DNA of 58,472 nucleotides from VGEM01 sp033764265 (GCA_033764265.1 JANRJB010000149.1:1-58472), one strand, 5' to 3'. Positions 41,150-53,071 are shown, counted from the first letter of the stretch. Program-made: numbers and translations. The notes: a model not told the origin generated them from the sequence alone.

Positions 41150-42346
41150 TTAGGCCCTGGCGGTCTGAGAGTCAAGGTTGGCCGGCAACGAGAGCCTGAG
41201 GATGGCATACCCCAGCACGGCCGAGGCCAGCGAGCCGGCCAGGACACCCGCCTTGACCTGGCCCGCCAGGGCCGGATCGGCGAACGCCAGGTCGCCGATG
41301 AACAGGCTCATGGTGAAGCCGACCCCGGTGAGGACCGCGACGCCGTAGAACTGCGCCAGGCTGGCGCCGTCGGGGCGCGGCACGCCGCAGGCGAAGCACA
41401 GCCCGGCCATCAGCATCACGCCCGCCTGCTTGCCGACCAGAAGCCCGAGCGCGATGCCAAGCGCGATGGGCGAGAACACATCGCGCACCGTCAGCGCGGC
41501 GAAATCGAGCCCGGCGTTGGCGAAGGCGAACACCGGCAAGATGAAATACTGCACCCAGCCGTGGAGCGCTTCCTCGAGGTGGGTCAGCGGCGAGAACCCG
41601 GCGGCATCGGGCTTGAGCGGCACGGCGAGCGCCGTGACCACGCCGGCCAGGGTAGCGTGCACGCCCGATTTCAGCACTGCCACCCACAGGATGATGCCCA
41701 CGCCGATGAACACGTCGACGCGTCGCACCCCGGCGAGGTTGAGCGCGACCAGCACGACGATGCAGGCGGCCGCCACCGTCAGCGCCGTGGCCGACAGGTC
41801 GGCCGTGTAGAACAGGGCGATGATGACGATGGCGCCCAGGTCGTCGATGATGGCCAGCGCGGTCAGGAAGATTTTCAGCGAGACCGGGACGCGCGAGCCC
41901 AGCAGCGCCAGGATGCCGAGCGCGAAGGCGATATCGGTGGCCGCCGGGATCGCCCAGCCGTTCATGGCGGGACTTTCGCCCCAGTTGAACGCCGCGTACA
42001 CGGCGGCCGGCCCGGCGATGCCGCCGATGGCCGCCACCGCTGGCAGCACCGCCTTGGCCGGGGTGGACAGCTCGCCCTCCAGAACCTCGCGCTTGATCTC
42101 GAGCCCGACCAGGAAAAAGAACCAGGCCATCAGCCCGTCGTTGATCCACAGGTTGAGCGGCTTGGCGATGGCGAAGTCGCCGACCGCCACGGTGATCGGC
42201 GTGGCAAGCAGCCCGGCATAGAACGCGCCGAGCGGCGAGTTGGCGACCGCAAGCGCCAGCGCCGCCGCGGCCACCAGCAGGGTGCCGGCGCCCGACTCGC
42301 GCTTGAGGAAATCGTCGATGGCGGACATTGGTGCGGTCAGGGGCAT
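41150..42346 (-). CDS. nhaA: Na+/H+ antiporter NhaA
   Basis: About 398 residues with roughly 12 transmembrane helices. NhaA exchanges two protons for one sodium. Visible: IDDFLKRESGAGTLLVAAAALALAVANSP, LKREVLEGEL-type segment (LEIKREVLEGELS), PAATDIAFALGILALLGSRVP with the paired ion-binding Asp in FLTALAIIDDLGAIVIIALFY, and C-terminal VLTGVGFTMSLFIGDLAF. Start 42346 (MPLTAPMSAIDD) is chosen by comparison; ATG 42328 is an alternative, and neither has a strong ribosome-binding site. The 41000-41149 stretch downstream has a hairpin without T run. Confidence 0.93.
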   Translation of the reverse strand: MPLTAPMSAIDDFLKRESGAGTLLVAAAALALAVANSPLGAFYAGLLATPITVAVGDFAIAKPLNLWINDGLMAWFFFLVGLEIKREVLEGELSTPAKAVLPAVAAIGGIAGPAAVYAAFNWGESPAMNGWAIPAATDIAFALGILALLGSRVPVSLKIFLTALAIIDDLGAIVIIALFYTADLSATALTVAAACIVVLVALNLAGVRRVDVFIGVGIILWVAVLKSGVHATLAGVVTALAVPLKPDAAGFSPLTHLEEALHGWVQYFILPVFAFANAGLDFAALTVRDVFSPIALGIALGLLVGKQAGVMLMAGLCFACGVPRPDGASLAQFYGVAVLTGVGFTMSLFIGDLAFADPALAGQVKAGVLAGSLASAVLGYAILRLSLPANLDSQTARA

Positions 42347-42506
42347 CGCCGGCAGGTCGCAAGGGTATGATCGGGAAACCCGAACATGGGTACAAAGCAC
42401 GGGAAATCAAAGGGAAATCGGCTGCCGACGCCGGCAATGGACGAACCGCCCTTGCTGGACAGGGCCCACCCCCACACCTATAACCCGCGCACCATCGAGC
42501 CGCACC

Positions 42507-43352
42507 ATGACCGCCACCGCGACACCCGCCGGACTGCCGTTCCGCAAGATGCACGGCCTGGGCAACGACTTCGTCGTGCTGGACGCGCGCGCCCATGACG
42601 TGGCGCTGACCGACGCGACCGCCAAGGCCCTGGCCGATCGCCGCACCGGCATCGGCTGCGACCAGATCCTGATCATCGAGCGGCCGCGCAACGGCGGCGA
42701 CGCCTTCATGGCCATCCGCAACGCCGACGGCGGCGTGGTGGAAAGCTGCGGCAACGGCGCGCGCTGCGTCGCCGACCTGATCCTGGGCGAGACCGGCAAG
42801 GACCGCATCACGCTCGAGACCCTGGGCGGGCCGGTCAGCGCGGTGCGCCGCGGCGTCCATCGCGTCGCGGTCGACATGGGCCCGGCGCGCGCGGCGTGGG
42901 ACCAGATTCCCCTGGCCGAGGCGCGCGACACCCTGCATGTCGGTTATGCGATGGGCCCGCTGGCGGACCCGGTCGCGGTGAACGTGGGCAACCCCCACGT
43001 CGTGTTCTTCGTACCCGACGCGGCGGCGATCGACCTGGCGACCTGGGGCCCGAAGATCGAGCACGACCCGTTGTTCCCTCAGCGCATCAACGTCGAGGCG
43101 GTCGAGGTGCTGAGCCGCACCCACCTGCGCATGCGGGTGTGGGAGCGCGGCGTGGGCATCACGCGCGCCTGCGGCACCGGCGCGTGCGCAACCCTTGTGG
43201 CGGCGGCGCGGCGCGGGCTAACGGAACGCACCGCCACGGTCACGCTGGACGGCGGCGACCTCGACATCACATGGCGCGCCGACAACCACGTCGTCATGAC
43301 CGGTCCGGTGGCCGAGGCCTTCACCGGCGTCTGGCGCGGGGACGGCGCATGA
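42507..43352 (+). CDS. dapF: Diaminopimelate epimerase
   Basis: 281 residues. Interconverts LL- and meso-diaminopimelate for peptidoglycan and lysine. The two catalytic cysteines are present: NADGGVVESCGNGARCVA and TRACGTGACATLVAA, with GLGNDFVVLDAR at the start and GIGCDQILIIE. Start 42507 gives the normal N-terminus. The TGA overlaps the mtaB ATG (ATGA), so dapF-mtaB-ftsY form a tight operon. Confidence 0.97.
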   Translation: MTATATPAGLPFRKMHGLGNDFVVLDARAHDVALTDATAKALADRRTGIGCDQILIIERPRNGGDAFMAIRNADGGVVESCGNGARCVADLILGETGKDRITLETLGGPVSAVRRGVHRVAVDMGPARAAWDQIPLAEARDTLHVGYAMGPLADPVAVNVGNPHVVFFVPDAAAIDLATWGPKIEHDPLFPQRINVEAVEVLSRTHLRMRVWERGVGITRACGTGACATLVAAARRGLTERTATVTLDGGDLDITWRADNHVVMTGPVAEAFTGVWRGDGA

Positions 43353-44629
43353 ACGCGCTGAGCCCCCACCCGACAGTCGACGTGATCAGCTTCGGCTGCC
43401 GCCTGAACGCCTACGAGTCCGAGGTGATGCGCGAACACGCCCTCGCCCAGGGGCTGACCGACGCGGTGATCGTGAATACCTGCGCGGTGACCAAAGAGGC
43501 CGAGCGCCAGGGCCTGCAGGCCATCCGCAGACTCAAACGCGAGCATCCGGGCAAGGCCGTGATCGCCGCCGGCTGCGCGGTGCAGCTCGACCCCGGGCGC
43601 TATGCCGCCATGCCCGAGGTGTCACGCGCGCTGGGCAACGACGCCAAGCTGAAGCGCGAGAGCTTCGCGCCCGGCGCGGTGGACAAAGTGCTGGTCGGCG
43701 ACATCATGGCGGTGCGCGAGACCAGCGCGCACCTGATCGAGGGTTTCCACGGCCGGGCGCGAGCTTTCGTGCAGGTGCAGCAGGGCTGCGACCACCGCTG
43801 CACCTTCTGCATCATCCCGTTCGCGCGCGGCAACAATCGCAGCGTGCCGATGGGCCGCATCGCCGCCGAGGTGCGCGCGCTGGTCGAGGCCGGCGTGCGC
43901 GAGGTGGTGATCACCGGCGTGGACATCACCGGCTACGGCGCCGATCTGCCGGGCACGCCGAGCCTGGGGCAGATGGTGCGCCGGTTGCTGGCCGCGGTGC
44001 CCGAGCTGCCCCGGGTCAGGCTGTCGTCGCTGGACCCGGCCGAAGTGGACGACGACACATTCCGCCTGATCGCCGACGAGCCGCGGCTGATGCCGCACTT
44101 TCACCTGTCGGCGCAGTCGGGTGACGACCTGATCCTGAAGCGCATGAAGCGCCGCCATGCCCGCGCCGACATGATCGCGTTCGTGAGCCGCGTGCGCGGC
44201 ATGCGCCCCGACGCGGTGTTCGGCGCCGACCTGATCGCCGGCTTCCCGACCGAAACCGAGGCGATGTTCGCCAACTCGTGCGCGCTGGTGGATGACTGCG
44301 GCCTCACGCACCTGCACGTGTTTCCCTACTCGGTGCGCCCCGGCACGCCGGCCGCGCGCATGCCGCAGGTGCCGGGCGCGGCAATCAAGGCCCGCGCGGC
44401 GACCTTGCGCGAACTGGGCCGCGCCGCGCTGGCGCGCTACCTGGCCGCGCGCGTTGGCGGCGCGTGCGAGGTGCTGGTGGAAAAATGCGATGAGGCCGGC
44501 GCCTCGGGTCACGACGCCCATTTCGTGCCGGTGCGGCTGGATGCGCCGGCACCGGTCGGTGCGTTGGTGCGCGCCCGCGCGACCGGCGCCACCGGCTCCG
44601 GACTGATCGCCGACGCCCTGCCCGCATGA
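43349..44629 (+). CDS. mtaB: tRNA t6A37 methylthiotransferase MtaB
   Basis: 426 residues. Radical-SAM enzyme that converts t6A37 to ms2t6A37 in ANN-decoding tRNAs. N-terminal methylthiotransferase domain with cluster cysteines in SFGCRLNAYES, VNTCAVTKEAERQ and AAGCAVQ; radical-SAM CxxxCxxC in QGCDHRCTFCIIPFARG; then the TRAM domain toward the C-terminus. MtaB rather than MiaB is indicated by FGCRLNAYE and by dapF linkage. Stop and ftsY start overlap (ATGA). Confidence 0.94.
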   Translation: MNALSPHPTVDVISFGCRLNAYESEVMREHALAQGLTDAVIVNTCAVTKEAERQGLQAIRRLKREHPGKAVIAAGCAVQLDPGRYAAMPEVSRALGNDAKLKRESFAPGAVDKVLVGDIMAVRETSAHLIEGFHGRARAFVQVQQGCDHRCTFCIIPFARGNNRSVPMGRIAAEVRALVEAGVREVVITGVDITGYGADLPGTPSLGQMVRRLLAAVPELPRVRLSSLDPAEVDDDTFRLIADEPRLMPHFHLSAQSGDDLILKRMKRRHARADMIAFVSRVRGMRPDAVFGADLIAGFPTETEAMFANSCALVDDCGLTHLHVFPYSVRPGTPAARMPQVPGAAIKARAATLRELGRAALARYLAARVGGACEVLVEKCDEAGASGHDAHFVPVRLDAPAPVGALVRARATGATGSGLIADALPA

Positions 44630-45573
44630 ACGACGTTGCCGACACCAGCGCCAGGCCGGGCTGGTTCGCCCGGCTCAAGGCGGGCCTTGGCCGCACGTCG
44701 TCGAAGCTGGTCGGCGGCATCGCCGAACTGTTCACCACGCGCAAGCTGAACGACGAGACGCTGGCGGGCCTGGAGGAGCTGCTGATTTCCGCCGACCTGG
44801 GCGCGGCAACGGCGGCGCGTCTGACCGCGAACCTGGCCAAGGCCCGCTTCGGCAAGGACGTGACCGAGGCCGAGGTGCGCGAGGCCTTTGCCGGCGACAT
44901 CGCGCAGGTGCTGGAGCCGGTGGTGAGGCCCTTGGCCGTCGACCCCGCCGCCAAGCCGTTCGTGATCCTGATGGCGGGCGTCAACGGCGCCGGCAAGACC
45001 ACCACCATCGGCAAGCTGGCCAAGCAGTTCCGCGAGCAGGGCTTGAGCGTGTGCCTGGCCGCCGGCGACACCTTCCGCGCCGCGGCGGTGGAACAGTTGA
45101 AGGTGTGGGGCAGTCGCGCCGGGGCGCACGTGTTCGCGCGCGACACAGGAACCGATGCCGCCAGCCTGGCCTTCGACGCCCTGATGGAAAGCAAGAAGCG
45201 CGGCGACGACGTGCTGATGATCGACACCGCCGGACGGCTGCAGAACAAAGAGCACCTGATGGGCGAGCTGCAGAAAATCGTGCGCGTGCTGAAAAAACTC
45301 GACCCGGCCGCGCCCCATGCGACGCTGTTGGTGCTGGACGCCACCGTCGGCCAGAACGCCCACAGCCAGGTGGAAACCTTCAAGAGTATGGTCGGCGTGA
45401 CCGGGCTGGTGCTGACCAAGCTAGACGGCACCGCCAAGGGCGGCGTGGTGGTGGCGCTGGCCGAGAAGTTCAGGCTGCCGCTGCACTATGTCGGCGTCGG
45501 CGAGGCACCCGAGGACCTGCGCCCGTTCAGCGCGCGCAGCTTCGCCCGCGGCCTGATGGGGCTGGAGAGCTGA
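44626..45573 (+). CDS. ftsY: Signal recognition particle receptor FtsY
   Basis: 315 residues. SRP receptor GTPase at the inner membrane. NG domain: LISADLGAATAARL, P loop ILMAGVNGAGKTTTIGKLA, CLAAGDTFRAAAVEQLKVW, MIDTAGRLQNKEHLM, LTKLDGTAKGGVVVALAEKF and YVGVGEAPEDLRPF. The acidic A domain of E. coli is almost absent, as in other alphaproteobacteria. Ends 9 bases from the convergent PEP-CTERM gene. Confidence 0.97.
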   Translation: MNDVADTSARPGWFARLKAGLGRTSSKLVGGIAELFTTRKLNDETLAGLEELLISADLGAATAARLTANLAKARFGKDVTEAEVREAFAGDIAQVLEPVVRPLAVDPAAKPFVILMAGVNGAGKTTTIGKLAKQFREQGLSVCLAAGDTFRAAAVEQLKVWGSRAGAHVFARDTGTDAASLAFDALMESKKRGDDVLMIDTAGRLQNKEHLMGELQKIVRVLKKLDPAAPHATLLVLDATVGQNAHSQVETFKSMVGVTGLVLTKLDGTAKGGVVVALAEKFRLPLHYVGVGEAPEDLRPFSARSFARGLMGLES

Positions 45574-45582
45574 GCGGCGGAT

Positions 45583-46407
45583 CTATCTCCGCCGGCCGCG
45601 GGCGGTTGGGATCGCGATCAATCCTAACGCCACAAGAGCCATGGCACCGGGGGTTGGTATGCCTTGCGGCTGATCGACCAATGTGACGCGGAACAGAAAG
45701 CCTTCGTCGGTGGCTGCAGGCCCGTCCCTAAACAGCTGGAGGTGGCCGGCCGGGATCGTCAGCGGCGATGCAATCTGTTCGTAAATGAACTTCAATTCCA
45801 GCAGCGCCGGATTATTCAGCCAGCTGGACGCAAGGAACGATGTGTAATCGGTCAGTGTGCCGGCGCCGACAGTGATCGTGTTTCCCGCCTGGCCAGTGTA
45901 GCGGTACAGCTCGACATAGGTGCCGGTGCCGAAACTTGTCGGCGTGTTGATGAATCCCGCGATCTGGTCGCCGACGGCATGGACATTCCATGGATCGAAC
46001 TGAAACAAGAAGTGCCGTGGATTGAACTCGACCTTGGCGATTTGCCCGGATACCGCCGAGAAATCCCAACCCATGGTCGCGGCGCCCGTTGCCTGGGTGG
46101 CAAACCCGAACGGTGCGCCGGCGGCATGCCAGAAACGTGGGCCGTCATCGCGGCAGCAGACCCAACCGGTGTTGGTCAGGGTCGGATCGCTCAATCCGAC
46201 GTCGACCCCGTTGATTACCGTCTTCGAGATCGGATCGTTGAAGTATTTGAACTCGTAGACGCCACCAACAAAGTTGGCGTCCGTGACGACGAAGCTTGCC
46301 GCCAGTACGGTCTTGGGAATAGCCGCAGCCAGCAGCGCGCACGACCAGACGATTGCGGTCAGAACATTGGCGAGAACGCCAGCACGGAGGGCTTGCCGAT
46401 TGACCAT
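45583..46407 (-). CDS. Secreted protein with PEP-CTERM-like sorting signal
   Basis: 274 residues. Signal peptide (hydrophobic core ANVLTAIVWSCALLAAAIP), a beta-rich mature domain (FVVTDANFVGGVYEFKYFNDP..., two adjacent Cys in WVCCRDDGP), and a C-terminal IPTPGAMALVALGLIAIPTARGRRR: a PEP-CTERM-type motif, hydrophobic helix and Arg cluster. GAGGAG lies seven bases before the ATG. Base composition is lower in GC than the neighbours. The second such protein here; an exosortase is expected elsewhere. Function unknown. Confidence 0.82.
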   Translation of the reverse strand: MVNRQALRAGVLANVLTAIVWSCALLAAAIPKTVLAASFVVTDANFVGGVYEFKYFNDPISKTVINGVDVGLSDPTLTNTGWVCCRDDGPRFWHAAGAPFGFATQATGAATMGWDFSAVSGQIAKVEFNPRHFLFQFDPWNVHAVGDQIAGFINTPTSFGTGTYVELYRYTGQAGNTITVGAGTLTDYTSFLASSWLNNPALLELKFIYEQIASPLTIPAGHLQLFRDGPAATDEGFLFRVTLVDQPQGIPTPGAMALVALGLIAIPTARGRRR

Positions 46408-46558
46408 ATTCGGACTCCTCGGCGACCCAATCAGTGTGCCGAGCCCGGGTCACAGTTGTCAATTTCAGAAGGCGTGCGCTGTATATCGCATAGATAGATG
46501 AAAGGTCGGATGAACTTCTACCCGGCCGCTTTCTGGTCCACCCGCGATGGGCTGGTCG

Positions 46559-47617
46559 TTACAACTTCGGCGTCGGCCGCGCGGTTTCCTTGAGCACGCA
46601 ATAGCCCTGCATATAGAGCAGGTTGATGCCGGCCCGCACCGCGTCGGGCGCCTGATAGGCGTACATGATGTGCCGGCGTTCTTGCCCCGGCCAGCGTTCG
46701 TCCAGGTAAAATACGAAGACATCGTTGGTGAAGCCCGACCGGGTGTTGTTCATGGCCCAGTCGACGTTGCGCAGGTGCAGGCCGACCTCGCGCGCCGGCT
46801 GTTCAGGCGTCGGCACCGGCACCCAGGCAGTATCGCCGCCGTCGTGCACCGACAGTCCGGTGAAGCGCTTGGCGTCGGGGCCTTCGCCCAGCGACAGCGA
46901 GCAGATGAACCAGCGGGCGCGGTTCTGCTTGTGCAGCACCGCCGGCTCGTCGTTGACCTTCACGTCGTCGGACATCCGGCGGATCACGTCGCCTTTCCAC
47001 AACGCGCGCTCGCCCAGCATGATCTGGTAATCGCCATAGACCTTTTCGCCGTTTTCTTCCGAGATGCAGGCCTTGGGCTTCATCTTGCCGTGGAACCCGC
47101 CGACGACGCGGGTGAAGAACATGTCGCAGCCCTTGACGTAGGTCAGCTGGTCCTTGCGCAAGGCGTCGAGTTTGCCCAGGTCGTCCTGCACATCGAGGTA
47201 AGGCGCGCGGTCGAAGCCGATGAAGTAGTAGCTTTCCATGCGCACGGCGTTCTCGGCCGCGTCGACGAAAAAGCTGTAGATGCGCGGGTGGCGGCGGGTG
47301 GGCGCGCCGTCGCGATGATCGGCGTGCCAGGTGTCCATGATGTAGAACGCCGACGGCCCGAAGCGGTCGTTGGGGATGCGGCGGATTTCGGTGTGGACGC
47401 GGGCGTGGCGCTGGTCGGCCGGCAGGTCGAGGCGGTCGTCGAAATAGACCTGCTCGTAGTTGTTGTAGGTGCCGGGCATCAGGGCCTCAATCACCATCAG
47501 GTCGCGCTGCAACGGCGACTGGTCGTTGCTCCAGCCCGGCTTGCGCGGCACGTCTTGGGCCGCGGCGGCGGCAGCGACGCTAAGTGCGAAAATCCCGATC
47601 AGTCCGGCCGGCATCAT
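46559..47617 (-). CDS. CpcT/CpeT-like exported protein
   Basis: 352 residues with an N-terminal signal peptide (MMPAGLIGIFALSVAAAAAAQ). The body resembles the CpcT/CpeT family: an LPAD-type opening EALMPGTYNNYEQVYFD, VHTEIRRI, PRIYSFFVDAAENAVRMESYYF, LRKDQLTYVKGCDMFF and FHGKMKPKACISEENGEKVYGDYQIML. In cyanobacteria this family attaches bilins to phycobiliproteins; in non-phototrophs its role is unknown, so the annotation describes the fold only. The C-terminal hundred residues extend beyond the usual 190-200-residue family length. Family assignment is from pattern memory. Confidence 0.62.
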   Translation of the reverse strand: MMPAGLIGIFALSVAAAAAAQDVPRKPGWSNDQSPLQRDLMVIEALMPGTYNNYEQVYFDDRLDLPADQRHARVHTEIRRIPNDRFGPSAFYIMDTWHADHRDGAPTRRHPRIYSFFVDAAENAVRMESYYFIGFDRAPYLDVQDDLGKLDALRKDQLTYVKGCDMFFTRVVGGFHGKMKPKACISEENGEKVYGDYQIMLGERALWKGDVIRRMSDDVKVNDEPAVLHKQNRARWFICSLSLGEGPDAKRFTGLSVHDGGDTAWVPVPTPEQPAREVGLHLRNVDWAMNNTRSGFTNDVFVFYLDERWPGQERRHIMYAYQAPDAVRAGINLLYMQGYCVLKETARPTPKL

Positions 47618-47635
47618 GTGCGGTCCCCCCCTCGC

Positions 47636-48169
47636 TTATCGCTCCCAGTGGATCGCCGGCGGCTCGAAGCGCGGCGGCAGGGCCGTGCCGGCCGCGTTCT
47701 CGCGGTCGTGCTGCAAGGCCCAGCGTACCGATGGAAACGCCAGATCGTCCCACGGCACATCGTCCCAGGTCACCAGCGCCGTTTCCAGGCTTTCCGGCCC
47801 GGGCGCGTGGTCGCCCGACAACAGCCGGGCGCGGAACACCATGTAAATCTGGCCGATGCGGGCGATGTTGTAGACGCCGATCAAGTGCTGGGCGGCGGCC
47901 CTGGCGCGGGCTTCTTCCCAGGTTTCGCGCACCGCGCCGGCCTCGAGCGTCTCGCCAACTTCGAGGAAACCCGCCGGAATCGTCCAATAACCCTTGCGCG
48001 GCTCGATTGCGCGACGGGCGAGCAGCACATGGCCGTCCCAATGGGCCACCGCACCGACGACGACGCGCGGGTTGACGTAGTGGATGAAACCGCAGTCGGC
48101 GCAGGTGAGCCGCGGGCGGTCGTCGCCTTCGGGCACCCGCTCGAAGACCGGGCCGCGCGGCTTTGTCAC
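47636..48169 (-). CDS. Nudix hydrolase with NudC-like zinc-ribbon remnant
   Basis: 177 residues from GTG 48169, which overlaps the stop of the small upstream gene (GTGA). CADCGFIHYVNPRVVVGAV is the half zinc ribbon of NudC/ADP-ribose-type Nudix proteins; the Nudix box is GFLEVGETLEAGAVRETWEEARA. Probably hydrolyses a nucleoside-diphosphate linked compound; substrate unknown. Longer starts would overlap the upstream small genes. The CpcT/CpeT-like gene follows 18 bases later. Confidence 0.85.
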   Translation of the reverse strand: MTKPRGPVFERVPEGDDRPRLTCADCGFIHYVNPRVVVGAVAHWDGHVLLARRAIEPRKGYWTIPAGFLEVGETLEAGAVRETWEEARARAAAQHLIGVYNIARIGQIYMVFRARLLSGDHAPGPESLETALVTWDDVPWDDLAFPSVRWALQHDRENAAGTALPPRFEPPAIHWER

Positions 48170-48372
48170 ACGACGATGTTGAGGTTGCGGCCGCGGTTGG
48201 GATCGACCGGCAGGCTGGCGGTGTTGAGATCGCGGGCGTTGACCGACTGGTCGGCCACCTGGCCGACGGCATCGCGGGCCTGGACTTGTTGCGCGCCCTG
48301 GGCGGCGTTGCTCAACGACGCAAGCGTGTTGGCGCGCAGCGCGCCCAGAACCGATTCGAGATTGCTGTCCAT
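48166..48372 (-). CDS. Small conserved-looking protein, paralogue A
   Basis: 68 residues, no membrane segment. Shares a pattern with the gene at 48451: SLESVLGA-RA (LESVLGALRAN), AQGAQQ, ARDA and the terminal LPVDPNRGRNLN. Overlaps the Nudix start, supporting expression. No recognisable family and no obvious ribosome-binding site. A short helical region with an extended basic tail, perhaps a partner-binding peptide. Confidence 0.6.
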   Translation of the reverse strand: MDSNLESVLGALRANTLASLSNAAQGAQQVQARDAVGQVADQSVNARDLNTASLPVDPNRGRNLNIVV

Positions 48373-48450
48373 GGACGATGTGACCGCGTCGGTGAGTCAG
48401 AACGCCGAGTGTGCCCCGCGTCGCGCGGCGAGGCAATCGGCGGCCGCGCC

Positions 48451-48681
48451 TCAGGTGTTGAAGTTGACGTTGCGCCCGCGCTTGGGGTCGACCGGCAGGT
48501 CGTCGCGCTCGTCGTCTTTCTTGCGGTTCTCGGCGGCGCGCTGGGCGGCCTTGTCGGCGATGCGTTCGGCGGCGTCGCGCGCGCTGGTCTGCTGCGCACC
48601 CTGGGCCGAGTTGCCGATTTTGTTGAGCAGGTCGGCGCGCTTGGCGCCGAGCACGGATTCAAGTGACGGGTCGATCGGCAT
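48451..48681 (-). CDS. Small conserved-looking protein, paralogue B
   Basis: 76 residues. Same layout as the neighbouring 68-residue protein: SLESVLGAKRADLL, SAQGAQQTSARDAAERIADKA and LPVDPKRGRNVNFNT. GAGAGG lies seven bases before the ATG 48681. Lies between secA and paralogue A on the same strand. The two tandem copies with a kept C-terminal LPVDP-x-RGRN-x-N motif argue that both are real genes. Function unknown. Confidence 0.65.
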   Translation of the reverse strand: MPIDPSLESVLGAKRADLLNKIGNSAQGAQQTSARDAAERIADKAAQRAAENRKKDDERDDLPVDPKRGRNVNFNT

Positions 48682-48763
48682 AGGGGTCCCTCTCCGGTTC
48701 GTTTCTTGTGGGTGTTCAGCCCATAGTAACGCAACGCCGGGCGGCCGGGTTGCCTGCCGCCGA

Positions 48764-51514
<2,751 letters not shown>

Positions 51515-51606
51515 CCAGACCTTCCAGCATAATTGGGCCGGCCCGGGGGTGCGGGCTGACGGGTGAGGCGGGCCGGGCCTGCAAACAGCCTGGCGGCGGC
51601 GCAAGA

Positions 51607-51635
51607 CAGATAGAAGCGAGGCGCGCGGAAGTCAA
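51607..51635 (-). promoter_or_regulatory. Sigma-70-type promoter of secA
   Basis: Minus strand TTGACT (51635-51630), 17-base spacer, TATCTG (51612-51607), giving a leader of about 85 bases before the secA ATG. Within the 312-base secA-argJ gap, which otherwise shows no gene; argJ has GAGGA upstream of its ATG. Confidence 0.6.
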
Positions 51636-51826
51636 CGCAGGCAGGCCGATTCCGTGCCGGCGCACGACGCCCCGTCATGCGAATTTCTTGAGCGAATTGA
51701 AGGGCCTGGACCGGTCGATCGGGGCGCGGCCCGCGCTTGTTTGCGTCCGCCGAGTGTGTCAATCAGTCGGCCCCGCCGGACGGCCGTTGTGACCTTGCCG
51801 GCGTGCGCGACCCGAGGATCGCCGTC

Positions 51827-53071
51827 ATGTCCGCCGCCAAGACCCCGACCGTTTCGCCGCTGGCGCCAAAGTCCGCCCCGCAGCTGCCGCCGGTCGCCGG
51901 CGCACGCTTCGTCGCCTTCGCCACCGGCATCCGCTACCAGGGCCGCGACGACGTGATGGTGGCCGAATTCGCGCCCGGCACCACCGTCGGCGGGGTGCTG
52001 ACCCAGTCCCTGACCGCCTCGGCGCCGGTCGAGCGCTGTCGCACCCACCTCGCCAAGGGCCGGGCGCGGGTGCTGGTGGTGAACGCCGGCATCTCCAATG
52101 TGTTCACCGGCCGTGCCGGTGTCGAGGTGGTCGACAAGACCGTGGCCGCCGCGGTCGCGGCCTTCGGCTGCGCGCCACACGAGGTATTCATGTCGTCCAC
52201 CGGGACCATCGGCGTGCTGCCGCCGGCGGACAAGATCACCGGCGCGATTGCGGCCGCACCCGGAAAACTGGCCGCCGACGGCGCGTTGGCCGCGGCGCGC
52301 GCCATCATGACCACCGACACGTTCCTCAAGGCGGCCACGCGCACCGCCGCCATCGACGGCGTGCCGGTCACCATCACCGGCTTCTGCAAGGGCGCCGGCA
52401 TGATCGCGCCCGACATGGCGACCATGCTTGCGTATGTGTTCACCGACGCCGCGCTGGACGCGGCGGTGGTGCAAAATCTCGTGTCCGGCGGCGCGGCGCG
52501 CAGCTTCAACTGCGTCACGGTCGACGGCGACACCTCCACGTCGGATACCTTGCTGATGTTCGCGACCGGCCGGGCCGGGCACGCGCCGGTCGGCCATCCG
52601 CACGACCGCAGGCTCTCTGATTTCCGCGCCAAACTGAACGCGCTCATGGTCGATCTGGCCCAGCAGATCGCCCGCGACGGCGAAGGCGCCGAGAAGTTCG
52701 TCGAGATCCGCCTGACCGGCGCGGCCTCGGAACCGGCGGCGCGGCGTATCGCCATGAGCATCGCCAACTCGCCGCTGGTGAAAACCGCCATCGCCGGCGA
52801 GGACGCCAACTGGGGCCGCATTGTCATGGCGGTGGGCAAGGCCGGCGAGAAGGCCGACCGCGACAGGCTCGCCATCCGCATCGGGGGCGTCGACGTGGCG
52901 CGCGACGGCGCGGCGGTGCCGGGCTACGACGAAACGCCGGTGACGGCGCACATGAAGGGCCGCGAGATCGTGATCGAGGTCGACGTCGGCGTCGGCGACG
53001 GCGCCTGCACGGTGTGGACCTGCGACCTGACCCACGGCTACATCGACATCAACGGCGCCTACCGGACGTGA
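51827..53071 (+). CDS. argJ: Bifunctional ornithine acetyltransferase / N-acetylglutamate synthase
   Basis: 414 residues. Recycles the acetyl group from N-acetylornithine to glutamate in arginine synthesis. Self-cleaving Ntn-like enzyme: the cleavage site Ala-Thr is seen in GAGMIAPDMATML; other marks are VVNAGISNVFTG, SSTGTIGVLPP, NCVTVDGDTSTSD and GEDANWGRIVMAVG. Start 51827 (MSAAKTPTVSPLAP) has GAGGA eight bases upstream. Stop overlaps the mutT GTG start (GTGA). Confidence 0.96.
   Translation: MSAAKTPTVSPLAPKSAPQLPPVAGARFVAFATGIRYQGRDDVMVAEFAPGTTVGGVLTQSLTASAPVERCRTHLAKGRARVLVVNAGISNVFTGRAGVEVVDKTVAAAVAAFGCAPHEVFMSSTGTIGVLPPADKITGAIAAAPGKLAADGALAAARAIMTTDTFLKAATRTAAIDGVPVTITGFCKGAGMIAPDMATMLAYVFTDAALDAAVVQNLVSGGAARSFNCVTVDGDTSTSDTLLMFATGRAGHAPVGHPHDRRLSDFRAKLNALMVDLAQQIARDGEGAEKFVEIRLTGAASEPAARRIAMSIANSPLVKTAIAGEDANWGRIVMAVGKAGEKADRDRLAIRIGGVDVARDGAAVPGYDETPVTAHMKGREIVIEVDVGVGDGACTVWTCDLTHGYIDINGAYRT

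Noticed and set aside
46426..46441. Sigma-54-like CGGCAC-n5-TTGGG upstream of the second PEP-CTERM gene
   Set aside because: The -12 GC is GG, and the resulting transcript would begin at or beyond the ribosome-binding site (46414-46419).
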